Positions 1-7,521 of a stretch of DNA of 10,183 nt are shown here, one piece after another (within the stretch, counting starts at the first letter, position 1; the number at the start of each line of letters is the position of its first letter). The position numbers were made by a program, and so were the translations under genes. The notes under the pieces are model-generated. The model saw only the letters and a program-made list of their open reading frames with translations, had not been told where the DNA came from and did not search any database. Origin of the DNA: Entophlyctis helioformis (taxonomy: Eukaryota; Chytridiomycota; Chytridiomycetes; Chytridiales; Chytriomycetaceae); assembly GCA_025526915.1 (NCBI GenBank), contig JAHLKH010000480.1, positions 1 to 10,183 on the forward strand, given 5' to 3'.

Positions 1-54
1 CTCTCCTCCTCCTCTTCTCCTCCTTCCTTCTCTCTCTCTTCTCTTCCCCCTCTC
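1..54. repeat. Pyrimidine-only low-complexity tract
   Basis: The first 54 bases are exclusively C and T on the plus strand, made of CTC, CCT and TCT units. Such tracts are common in fungal promoters and UTRs, and can also be the polypyrimidine part of an intron. A plus-strand frame is open from the left edge to a TAG at 169-171, but its composition is mostly serine and proline and I recognise no domain, so I do not call a gene. Confidence 0.7.
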
Positions 55-246
55 AACCATCCCGCCCCACCTCGTCGCTCTGAGCGCACGGTTCCCCGTC
101 CTGTGTCCTACGCGTCCATTGTTGCCCGCACTTCTGCCTCTCGTGTGTGCAACGCCCCCGCATCCTCTTAGTCGCTGTTCATCCACTCTTCTTTCTTATA
201 AGTGGCTGTCTACGCTGGGGGGAGTGTAACGGATGCTCGGTCGCGG

Positions 247-271
247 TCACGTGATCCACGTGACCCACGTG
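247..271. promoter_or_regulatory. Cluster of three CACGTG E-boxes at 9-bp spacing
   Basis: CACGTG occurs at 248-253, 257-262 and 266-271, so the centres are exactly 9 bp apart; the first lies in the palindrome TCACGTGA (247-254). CACGTG is the classic site of bHLH dimers, in fungi for example Cbf1-type factors. The same octamer recurs at 1106-1113 upstream of XRN1. The motif match is direct; activity and target gene are inference, since the nearest downstream coding sequence is the Fanzor piece. It could also be a simple 9-bp tandem repeat. Confidence 0.5.
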
Positions 272-502
272 ACCGGACAGACATTGTCGGGCCGCACTGG
301 CCGCTCTGGTTTCCCCCGTTCTTGCAGTCGTCTGCCCGCCCTTCCTCGCGTGCACACATACTGACCCGAGAGACCAGCCGGCAAGTCCGTCTGGCGGCCC
401 AGTACTACACAAGGTGGCCGGCACGCTGTGTTTGAGAGGTTTCTCATCAGGCATCTGCGGTCGTCTGGATATGCCTATGTGCGTCTGGATATGCCACACT
501 GT

Positions 503-518
503 CCATCCATCCATCCAT
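503..518. repeat. CCAT microsatellite (4 units)
   Basis: Four perfect CCAT units lie just downstream of a 14-bp direct repeat (462-475 and 482-495). A second simple repeat, seven CA units, follows at 546-559 and ends in the AG that appears to be the splice acceptor of the Fanzor exon. Confidence 0.85.
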
Positions 519-542
519 CTGTGCACCAACTGACACACGATC

Positions 543-992
543 ATGCACACACACACACAGATCTACCGCTGCAATGAGAACCTGACCAGCCAGATGTGCC
601 CGCAGTGCAAGCAGCGGATCCCAGACAAGAACCGCACCAACCTGCGACGCTACGAGTGCATACCATGCGAGACCGTCTACCACCGAGACGTGCTTGGAGC
701 CACCAACATCGGAATGGTCGCACTGTGGCATCTGCTGTTTGGACACCGGCCGCTCTACTTGACACACACCAAAGCCGACAGCAATCCAGCCACACAAGCG
801 CACCTCAACAGCATCGCGGCAATGCATATCTCCATCCAGCGGCGTGCACAACATCACATCATGCTGCTCGCGACACCGCCTGATCAGCCTGTCGTCCAGC
901 AGCCTCCGTCACCTGATCTGCTTCCCTTCAAGTCGCATGTGGCCTCATGGGATCAGATCATGCTGCCATGTCTGCCAACAACAACACTTTGA
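543..992 (+). CDS. C-terminal part of a Fanzor protein (eukaryotic TnpB-like RNA-guided nuclease): zinc ribbon and RuvC-III
   Basis: Seen: the frame from ATG 543 to TGA 990-992 encodes 149 residues. Residues 11-22 read NENLTSQMCPQC, followed after 16 residues by C39xxC42 and then YHRDVLGATNI with Asp49 (codon 687-689) and a GHRPLYL element. Known: CxxC...CxxC directly followed by HRDxxGAxN, after an E-x(2)-TSxxC segment, is the C-terminal signature of TnpB and its eukaryotic relatives, the Fanzors; the ribbon interrupts the RuvC fold and this Asp is the third catalytic acidic residue. Fanzors use a guide RNA (omega RNA) to cut DNA. The CA run ending in AG at 559-560 makes a plausible 3' splice site, so the real exon probably starts at 561 and the ATG at 543 is chance. 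RuvC-I Asp, RuvC-II Glu and the N-terminal lobe are absent from the window. Residues from about 75 on are low complexity and probably not conserved. Base composition matches the surroundings. It is either the last exon of a larger gene or a relic; the domain call is firm, functionality is not. Confidence 0.82.
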   Translation: MHTHTQIYRCNENLTSQMCPQCKQRIPDKNRTNLRRYECIPCETVYHRDVLGATNIGMVALWHLLFGHRPLYLTHTKADSNPATQAHLNSIAAMHISIQRRAQHHIMLLATPPDQPVVQQPPSPDLLPFKSHVASWDQIMLPCLPTTTL

Positions 993-1010
993 ATCGGGGC
1001 ACCTCCCGAT
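993..1010 (+). other. Short hairpin directly after the Fanzor stop codon
   Basis: ATCGGG (993-998) can pair with CCCGAT (1005-1010) around a 6-nt loop, starting at the base after the TGA. In TnpB and Fanzor loci the guide RNA comes from the 3' end of the gene and its flank, so structure here is worth noting. A 6-bp stem can easily be chance; no guide RNA is claimed. Confidence 0.25.
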
Positions 1011-1221
1011 CGACCTAACGGGTCACTTCAATAGAAGGTGAGATGCTTGTTGGATGTGCCTCGCCCGCCTGTCGTCGCATGCTTGTTGCTGACTCGAACC
1101 TTCAATCACGTGATATGTGGGCTTGCATTCGTCGCCTCTCTGGTCGAATTTAACTCCAAAATCCTTGGTAATTGTATGAATATCGGGCCCAAAGTGAGCA
1201 AGCCAGCAAACCAGCACAGCG

Positions 1222-1383
1222 TCGTCCAAGTTGCAGTCTGTTGTCGGTGCCCTTCCCACATTTCCTTTTCCCATTTTCCATTTCTCTGTTCGGATTTTCC
1301 ATTTTGGGTTGTCCAGCTTTTCGAATACTAGCTCCGTTTCCAGTTGCTGCCGTTTACCTTCAGTACTCGTCCAAGTTGCAGTC
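1222..1383 (+). repeat. 17-bp direct repeat pair in the XRN1 upstream region
   Basis: TCGTCCAAGTTGCAGTC occurs at 1222-1238 and, identically, at 1367-1383, 145 bp apart. The second copy ends 20 bp before the start codon at 1404. It could be a duplicated regulatory element or the footprint of a small duplication. Confidence 0.8.
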
Positions 1384-1403
1384 CCGCCACTCGACAAGCC
1401 AGC

Positions 1404-4400
1404 ATGGGTATTCCCAAGGTGCGCAGCCTGCCCGCCTGCCCGCATGCCCGCCTTCCCGCCTGCCCCGTTGCCTCTTTGCCCATGTCCGACCTCGGCTGCC
1501 TGCCTTCCAGCCTGCATGCCCGGCCGACTGACTGACGCTTCCTTGCCTGGTTGCCTGGATGCCTGGATGCCTGGATGCCTGGCGGGCGTCGACTGCCACC
1601 CGCACCTGCAGTTCTTTCGCTGGGTCAGCGAGCGCTACCCGCTCTGCTCCGAGCTGGTGCAGGAGAAGCGCATCCCAGAGTTTGGTGCGTGCTGCTGTCG
1701 CCCTGTCTGCCCTTGCCCGCTCTCGGCGCATCTGAACCATCTGGCGTGTCAACCCTTGTCTCGGCCCGAACGGCCACTGACGCTGGTCCCGCGGCGGCTT
1801 TTGTCGCTCCAGACAACCTGTACCTCGACATGAACGGCATCATCCACAACTGCTCGCACCCAAACGACAACGACTCGTCGTTCCGCATCACCGAGGCCGA
1901 GATCTTCCGTGGCATCTTCACGTACATTGAGAACATCTTCGCCAAGATCAAGCCGCGCAAGCTCTTCTTCCTGGCCGTCGATGGCGTTGCTCCCCGTGCC
2001 AAGATGAACCAGCAGCGTGCCCGTCGCTTCCGATCGGCCCTCGACGCAAAGCTCAAGATGGATGCCGCCATCAAGAACGGCGAGACTCTGCCTGACTCGC
2101 CGCCATTTGACAGCAACTGCATCACCCCTGGTATGTCCGTGCCACACTTTCAAATCTCTGCCTTGTGTGCCCTGACTCGGCTTGCCAATCTTGCCGTATC
2201 ACACACAGGCACTCCGTTCATGGCGCGTCTGCAGGAGCAGCTCAAGTACTTCATCAACAAAAAGGCCACGGAAGATGTCGCCTGGCATGGTGTGCAGATT
2301 GTGCTCTCTGGCCACGACGTCCCTGGCGAGGGCGAGCACAAGATCATGGAGTATATCCGCCTGGCCAAGTCGCGCGACGACTACAACCCCAACATCCGCC
2401 ACTGCCTGTACGGCCTTGATGCCGATCTGATCATGCTCGGCCTGCTGAGTCACGAGCCGCATTTTGCGCTGCTCCGCGAGGAAGTCACCTTTGGCCGCAA
2501 GCCGCAAAAGTCGGGTCTGTCCAACAGTGCTGAGAGCGTCAAGTTCTTCTTGCTCCACCTGTCGCTGTTCCGCGAGTACCTCGATCTCGAGTTCAGCGCG
2601 CTCAAGCCAACGCTGCCCTTTGAGTACGACGTCGAGCGTATCATTGACGACTACATCCTGCTGAGCTTCTTTGTCGGCAACGATTTCCTGCCCAACCTTC
2701 CAGGTCTGCATATCAATGACGGTGCACTCGCGCAGGTTTTTGCCATCTACAAACGCGTCCTGCCTACGGCCGGCGGATACATCAACGAAGGCGGGTTTCT
2801 CAATCGCCAGCGCTGCCAGCTCATCTTCAACGAGCTTGCCATTGCAGAGCTCGAGTCGTTCCGCCAGCAGCAGGATGAGATGGAGTCTGCCCCCAAGCGC
2901 AAAGGCGGTAGAGGTGGCAAGGGCGACAACGGTCAATCCAATGCCAAGCCGCCAAAGCCCAGCATGACCATCACGATGCGCCAGCGCGAGATTGTGTCCG
3001 AGCTCAAGATGTTCGTCTTTGGCAAGCGAAGCGATGCCGGACTTATCATCGACGGCGGCCCAATGGACATGAAAACGCGCGAGTTTACGATGAACCTTGC
3101 GCGCGAGCTGGGCCTCGACGTGTCGGTTGAGATTGACCACCTGGAAGACGACTCGATTTCGCACTTTATCACCATTGACTGGATGGAGGACGACGACGAC
3201 GAGGACGACGAGAGCTTCCAGGCACGCAAGCGCGTGCTCAAGAAGTACGAGGCTGCTGCAGTTGTTGGTGCCGAAGATGGCGGTCTTTCCGAGCAAATCT
3301 CGCGCGAGGCTCAGTTACAGATTGACTTTGACGAGAACCGCACCGAGTACTACCGACGCAACTTTTCGCATCTGCCTGCCGACAGAGAGTCGCAACGCCA
3401 GGTTGCGTTCAGCTACGTCGAGGGTCTGCAGTGGGTTCTGTTCTACTACTACCAGGGCGTGCAATCGTGGGGATGGTTCTTCCCCTTCCACTACGCACCC
3501 AGAATTGGCGGTAAGTGCATCGCTTTAGGCCTGTTTCTTTGTCTGGCAATATCGTGTGTAGAATGCTGACCATGTCGTTTATGCAGATCTGACGGATATT
3601 GACAAGTTTGATATCAAGTTTGACAAGGGACATCCCTTCCACCCGTTTGAGCAGCTTATGGGAGTGCTTCCGGCCCTCAGTCGGCAGCACATCCCGCCTG
3701 CGCTCCAGGACCTGCTGGTTGATCCCAACTCGCCCATCTTGGATTTCTATCCCGAGACCTTTGAGCTGGACATGAACGGCAAAAAGAATGACTGGGAGGC
3801 CGTTGTTGTCATTCCGTTCATCGACGAGAAGCGCCTGCTCGCGGCTGTCCAGCGTGAGTGCATGCGCTGATGCATTATTGTGCACGAGAGATGCGCCACT
3901 GACTCTTTCCTCTGGACACAGCGCGATACAAGGTACTCAGCCGGGAAGAGAAAAAGCGCAACGCGTTTGGTGTTCCGTTTGTGTGCGAGTACGTTGCCGA
4001 CATGGAGCCGTTTGTGTACCAATCCACGCTTCCGGCTGTATTCCCAGGTTCGCCCTTTCCACGCGGTGCTCTCCTTGGTTGTCATATTCGACGGATGCGT
4101 GCTGACACGCGCTTGCTGGTTGACTGCCGCAGACATCCACCATTGTCGGTCCAAGATGCATCCGTTTGAACTGCCCGTCATTGGCGCAAACGGATACCGC
4201 CACGGGCTCTGTATCGGCGCTCGGACCGGTGCGCGGCTGCTGCCGGGATTCCCGTCGCTGGACACCATCCCGCACACAGGCTCGCTTGGTTTCCATGGCG
4301 TGGCGGTCTTCCAGACTGAAAGCAAAAACGAAAACATGGTCATCTCGCTGTCGAATGTGTATGATGGACAGAGCGTGGACGATATTGCCAGGACCCTCAT

Positions 4401-6442
4401 TGGCACCAATGTCTTTATCGGTAACGCCTGACCATGCCGTCTGCTGCCAGGTGGCTTGTAAGTTAACGCGGCGTATGCTCGTGCTCTGTAAACAGACTGG
4501 CCGTTCTTGCATGAGTCGCTCGTGACATCCGTGTCGGACCAGCTGTTTGTATACAAGGTCAAGAGTGGCCCGCAAGGCCGCAAAGATGTCATCAAGACTC
4601 CGCACACTGTCCCTACAAGCGACCGTTTCATGAGTGCGAGTGAGCATACTGAGATCCGGTACAGCAAGCGATATGGCACAATCATCGGCCCTGTCGACGT
4701 TGTTGTCCACGTCCGCCCCATCCAAGGCATGAAGCTACTGCACGACGGCTCGATGGTCAAGGACTTTGCAACCAAGGAAGAGGATGTGCCGCTGCAGTCG
4801 ATTGTGACGAATCCCGAGTATGAGGACTTCCGCTACAGGGTGAGCCTTGGCCATCACATGGTGCATGACTCTGTCTTGGCACTTACAAGTCCTATCCGCC
4901 TCGCGTGCTGCAGAACCTTCCTCCTCCTCCAATCGACGTCGAGTTCCCGCTGTCATCTATTGTGTTCTTTTTGAGCAACAAGCAGTATGGAGCCGCTGCG
5001 ACAGTGTGTGGCTACCAACCCAGCAACAACTCGCTCGAGATCCGTGTCAAGGTTAGATCCTTTTCCTCTTGACCTCGGCATACATTCTACTGCTGTATCC
5101 GAATGGCTAACACCCTTGCGCGTTGTCTCCGCGACAGCTTCCTGTGCCGCCGACCGATTTCCAAGAGCCGCGGTTCACCAAAGTGCTGGCGTCGGCGGAC
5201 CAGAACTCTGAGCAGTACATGCCCGGCTGGCAGATTGGCCGACAGCTGCGCGTGTCGTCGTTGACCATTGCCCGCATTACGTCCAGCCTGCAAGTCATTG
5301 TCAAGGGCGGTGGCGAGCAGCGATTCAATGCTGGATTGAACCTCAAGTTTGAGGTGCGCAATCAAAAGGTTCTTGGGTACAGCCGCAAAAGCGACCAGGG
5401 ATGGGAGTTTTCCAAGAAGGCACTTGATCTGCTCACCGAGTACAAGGTGCGTCATTGCATGTGCCATTTTTGCAGAGGCGGACAGCGTAATCCCAGCATG
5501 GTTGGTGGCTCATACGATGGTGTGTGCTTTTGCTTGATGCAGGCCCGGTTCCCCGAGTTTTTCCAGGTTGTCGACCGCAAGCAGCAGAGCGACATGTATA
5601 CGGCCGAGGATCTGTTTGGCAATGCGGCCGTTGAGCGGGTTGCGGCCATGAAAGAGTGGCTCAAGAGCAAGGGCGTCAAGGATCTGCCGCGCGTCTCACT
5701 CTCGACGCGCGCTCTTGGCAAGGTGAGCATGAATGCGCGCGTCGCATTTGGTCTCGATCTTTGCTTGCTCGGTTCGGCTGACCAAGGACTGTTGTCTGGC
5801 AGAGCTGCGTGGACGCGATCCGACAACAGATTGACGAGCACAATGCGCTCGAGGTCAGGATGGAGACTCTGCAGGTCAAGGGTGTGCCACGCTTAGCTCT
5901 GCTCAAGCCGTCGCACTCCAAGTTCCGTCTGGTGCACCAGGGCTTTGAGCTGGGCGACCGTGTGCGCAGCACCATTGACGAGGGCAGCGTGCCGCTTGCC
6001 GCGAAGGGCACGGTTGTTGGAATTGACGGCGAGTACCTCGAGCTCCTCATGGACTCTGCCATGGTTGGCGGCTCGAGCCTTGACGGCCGATGCCCGTCCG
6101 GTCGTGGCGCCACGGTGCTCAAGACGACGGTGCTCAATCTGTCTGTGCCTCAGCCGCCCGAGAAGCCTGATGCGGTGCGGCAGGCAAGCAGCGCGAGTGT
6201 CATCAAGCCAGCGCACTCGAGCCAGGTGACTCCTCTCCCCAATCCATGGACACAGCCGTATGGCCAGCAGGGCTACAACAAGGGCCAGCAGGGCCAGCAG
6301 GGTCAGCAGGGCCAGCAGGGCAGCTTTGGTTCTTCCAACACGCGTGGCCGTGGACGCGGCGGTCGTGGCGGTCGCGGCGGCAGTGATGGTGCGAATGGAT
6401 CGGCCGCGGTGGGTACCACCAGAACCAGAGCCAGGGCTATCC

Positions 6443-6474
<32 letters not shown>

Positions 6475-7382
6475 GCAGCAGCCAGAGACAGATTTTGCAG
6501 AAGCCCCAACAGCCTCAGCAGCAGGCCCAGCAGCACGCTCAACAAGGCCAGGCGCGCAATGGATCACAGCCGCAGCAGCCGCAACAGAACCATCAGCAAC
6601 TCCCGCACCAACAGCCGACGTTGACACCCTGACGGGCCTCGCTCAAGAATATTCTGCAGATCTCTGGTGCGCCCGAGACTAGCACCCAGCAGAACGGCAC
6701 GCCCTCTGCAGGTGGCCCGTGTCTGCTGCTCGTGGCCCGTCGCCCACCTTCCATCCGGCCATGCTCCCTCATGGCCAGATGCACGGCCCCAAGTACGCTC
6801 CCGTCGAACGGCTGGCACGTCCCTTTGGGCGACGATGGCATGCCCATACAGCCGTACTACATGGCGCACCAGCCACCGACGCAGCAGGCGTACCATCACG
6901 GTGCCTACTACCCGATGCATCCCGGATACGCGCCGCAGCCAGGCGTCCCAATGCCAATGGGCGTGCCGGTCCAGATGATTCCATGGGTATGCCGATGGGC
7001 ATGCCTCCGATGCAGCCGATGCCGCGCCGCCCATGGGATCGAGCGGCATGATGGTCAATGCTCCGCCGTTCATTCCTGATCAGCAGCCTTTCCCTGCGTG
7101 GCAGCAACAGCATTCGCGGGACACGCTGATGCGGCCAATGAGCAGGCGTCGCAGCAGCTGCGATCGTTTCTGAATGTCGCTGGCTCTGGCAGCGATCAGA
7201 GCAGTGGACAGATCCATGGCCAACAGCAGCAGCAGCAGCCTCATCATCAGCAGCAGCAACAGCAAACACGTCAAGATGATGGGCATCGCGGTCGTGGTGG
7301 TCGTGGTCGTGGACGTGGAAAGCGCGGTGGTCGTGGCGGACAGGGCCAAGCGCTGTCTGGCGGTGATCAACACCAGCAATAG
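1404..7382 (+). CDS. XRN1: XRN1-type 5'-3' exoribonuclease, 12 exons, frame-broken tail
   Basis: Role: processive 5'-3' degradation of decapped, 5'-monophosphate RNA in the cytoplasm. Exons: 1404-1418, 1612-1684, 1813-2130, 2209-3510, 3587-3853, 3922-4047, 4133-4420, 4496-4839, 4914-5051, 5138-5446, 5543-5722, 5803-end; all introns are GT-AG. The start encodes MGIPK, the expected Xrn1 N-terminus, spliced in frame to FFRWVSERYPLC. With this model D35, D86, K93, Q97, R100, R101, E176, E178, D206 and D208 fall at the numbers known from yeast and fly Xrn1, and GND(294)FLP supplies the last acidic residue. A basic KRKGGRGG linker lies near residue 365 and an acidic run near 460. The SH3-like region (GFELGDRVRS to VLNLS) lies at 5941-6150. 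After that comes a Q-rich and RGG tail. The strict reading frame ends at TGA 6622-6624; tail segments in shifted frames continue to TAG 7380-7382, about 1,640 residues in all. The acceptor at 4911-4913 is the canonical choice; an AAG at 4887-4889 would add eight in-frame residues (SYPPRVLQ). Catalytic part certain; tail structure uncertain. Confidence 0.95.
1419..1611 (+). other. XRN1 intron 1, separating a 15-nt first coding exon
   Basis: A GTGCGC donor follows the AAG of MGIPK, and a CTGCAG acceptor precedes TTCTTTCGC; the junction is phase 0 and restores the conserved Xrn1 N-terminus. At 193 nt it is the longest of the 11 introns; intron 2 is 128 nt and the rest are 68-96 nt. It is filled with C/G/T-rich tandem repeats. 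Confidence 0.88.
1543..1582 (+). repeat. Five tandem 8-bp units inside XRN1 intron 1
   Basis: Units WTGCCTGG occur in a row: two TTGCCTGG (1543-1558) and three ATGCCTGG (1559-1582). A looser array of GCCTGCCC/GCCTTCCC words fills 1425-1475 of the same intron. These expand the intron relative to the others in the gene and probably arose by replication slippage. Confidence 0.85.
6283..6318 (+). repeat. 9-bp minisatellite encoding Gly-Gln-Gln units in the XRN1 tail
   Basis: Four units of GGYCAGCAG (6283-6291, 6292-6300, 6301-6309, 6310-6318) encode a GQQ array just before an RGRGRGG stretch. Both are low-complexity features of a disordered RNA-binding tail and are in the same frame as exon 12. 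Confidence 0.85.
6444..6473 (+). repeat. Ten-unit CAG trinucleotide run
   Basis: Ten perfect CAG triplets encode Q10 in the tail frame starting near 6402, and serine in the frame inherited from exon 12. The glutamine reading fits the many neighbouring Q-rich words and supports a frame change upstream. Such runs are prone to length change and to assembly error. Confidence 0.9.
7219..7349 (+). repeat. CAG/CAA-rich segment followed by RGG repeats at the XRN1 C-terminus
   Basis: The last tail frame reads two glutamine runs separated by PHH, then RGRGGRGRGRGKRGGRGG and a short Q-ending terminus before TAG 7380-7382. RGG arrays bind RNA and are common in mRNA-decay and stress-granule proteins. The same Q then RGG order occurs near 6283-6380, so the tail holds two similar low-complexity blocks. 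Confidence 0.8.
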
Positions 7383-7521
7383 GTATCGACGTGAGATCTC
7401 TGCATGTGGTCTTGTCCAGCTGTCGGTCGGCCAGGTGCCCGAGAAAGAGTGGAATGAATGCAACGTTTATTGGGGATCGTGAACAGAGGCAGATCCCAGC
7501 CAAGAGCCGTCAGTGAGAGAT
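7383..7521. other. Convergent 3' intergenic region between XRN1 and the small membrane-protein gene
   Basis: The two convergent stop codons are 139 bp apart. On the minus strand a canonical AATAAA lies at 7471-7466. On the plus strand the only candidate I see is a weak AATGAA at 7453-7458, about 71 nt past the XRN1 TAG. The 3' UTRs of the two genes may therefore overlap. Confidence 0.55.
7466..7471 (-). terminator. Polyadenylation signal AATAAA for the 7522-8081 gene
   Basis: Plus-strand TTTATT reads AATAAA on the minus strand, starting 51 nt past the TAG stop at 7524-7522. The position is suitable for a short fungal 3' UTR. Confidence 0.55.

Larger units (their letters stand above)
55..542. 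other. Stretch without a supportable gene upstream of the Fanzor exon
   Basis: I examined this stretch in the plus-strand frames for the missing RuvC-I and RuvC-II parts of a Fanzor protein and found none. A GTG-initiated plus frame at 202-435 is open but low in recognisable content. The stretch holds the CACGTG cluster, a 14-bp direct repeat (462-475 and 482-495, sharing CGTCTGGATATGCC) and a CCAT microsatellite at 503-518. It may be intron, promoter or decayed coding sequence; the sequence does not decide. Confidence 0.5.
993..1403 (+). promoter_or_regulatory. Upstream region of XRN1
   Basis: No gene is supportable here. It contains the palindrome TCACGTGA (1106-1113), also found at 247-254; a T/C-rich segment at about 1250-1330 with repeated TTTTCCAT-like words, typical of fungal promoters near the transcription start; and a 17-bp perfect direct repeat (1222-1238 and 1367-1383), whose second copy ends 20 bp before the XRN1 ATG. 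A 10-bp repeat, ATGCTTGTTG, occurs at 1043-1052 and 1079-1088. The role of each is inference. Confidence 0.45.
6402..7382 (+). other. XRN1: Frame-broken Q/RGG-rich C-terminal tail of XRN1
   Basis: Protein-like sequence continues but jumps frame repeatedly. The exon 12 frame reads GANGS up to about 6400. From 6402 another frame reads GRGGYHQNQSQGYPQQQ to a TGA at 6630-6632, and after it the same frame continues RASLKNILQISGAPETS to about 6716. A second frame then reads GPSPTFHPAMLPHGQMHGPK (about 6719-6800). The first returns with SNGWHVPLGDDGMPIQPYY to about 6981. Then come MGMPMGMPPMQPM (to about 7020), PPMGSSGMMVNAPPFIPDQQ (to about 7122) and finally DAANEQASQQLRSFL through polyQ and RGG repeats to TAG 7380-7382. 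No GT-AG intron of the usual size explains the switches. All but one need a single missing base, and the other (near 6803) fits two missing bases. That points to consensus under-calling in GC-rich repeats, but genuine decay is possible. Confidence 0.72.

Noticed and set aside
1..171. Open frame from the left edge, rich in Ser and Pro
   Set aside because: No recognisable domain; the first third is just the pyrimidine tract, so openness is expected. It may be noncoding.
202..435. Plus-strand frame as an upstream Fanzor exon
   Set aside because: The translation shows no RuvC-like motif, and the candidate donor near 411 is not in a phase that would join position 561 in frame.
543..992. Bacterial contamination (IS605/IS607 TnpB) as explanation of the zinc ribbon
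   Set aside because: The flanking genes are intron-rich fungal genes on the same continuous sequence, and there is a splice-acceptor-like sequence before the block and no companion transposase.
1425..1585. CRISPR-like array in XRN1 intron 1
   Set aside because: Units are 8 bp with no spacers; it is a simple tandem repeat in a eukaryotic intron.
1551..1812. Continuous plus-strand frame running into XRN1 from 1551
   Set aside because: It reads through intron 1 and intron 2 in the wrong frame over exon 2; the spliced model restores the conserved Xrn1 N-terminus with exact residue numbering.
2199..3296. Long minus-strand open frame (365 codons) opposite XRN1 exon 4
   Set aside because: It lies wholly antisense to the conserved catalytic exon, and its protein has no recognisable domain; GC-rich codon use of the real gene explains it.
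3747..4775. Minus-strand open frame of 342 codons
   Set aside because: Antisense to XRN1 exons 5-8, which carry clear conserved protein; it also runs across four XRN1 introns without any sign of its own gene structure.
5809..6624. XRN1 ending at TGA 6622-6624 as a normal terminus
   Set aside because: The last 70 residues of that frame are a serine/arginine shadow of the glutamine-rich frame, and tail-like protein continues in shifted frames to 7382, so this stop is unlikely to be the native end, though it is the strict reading.
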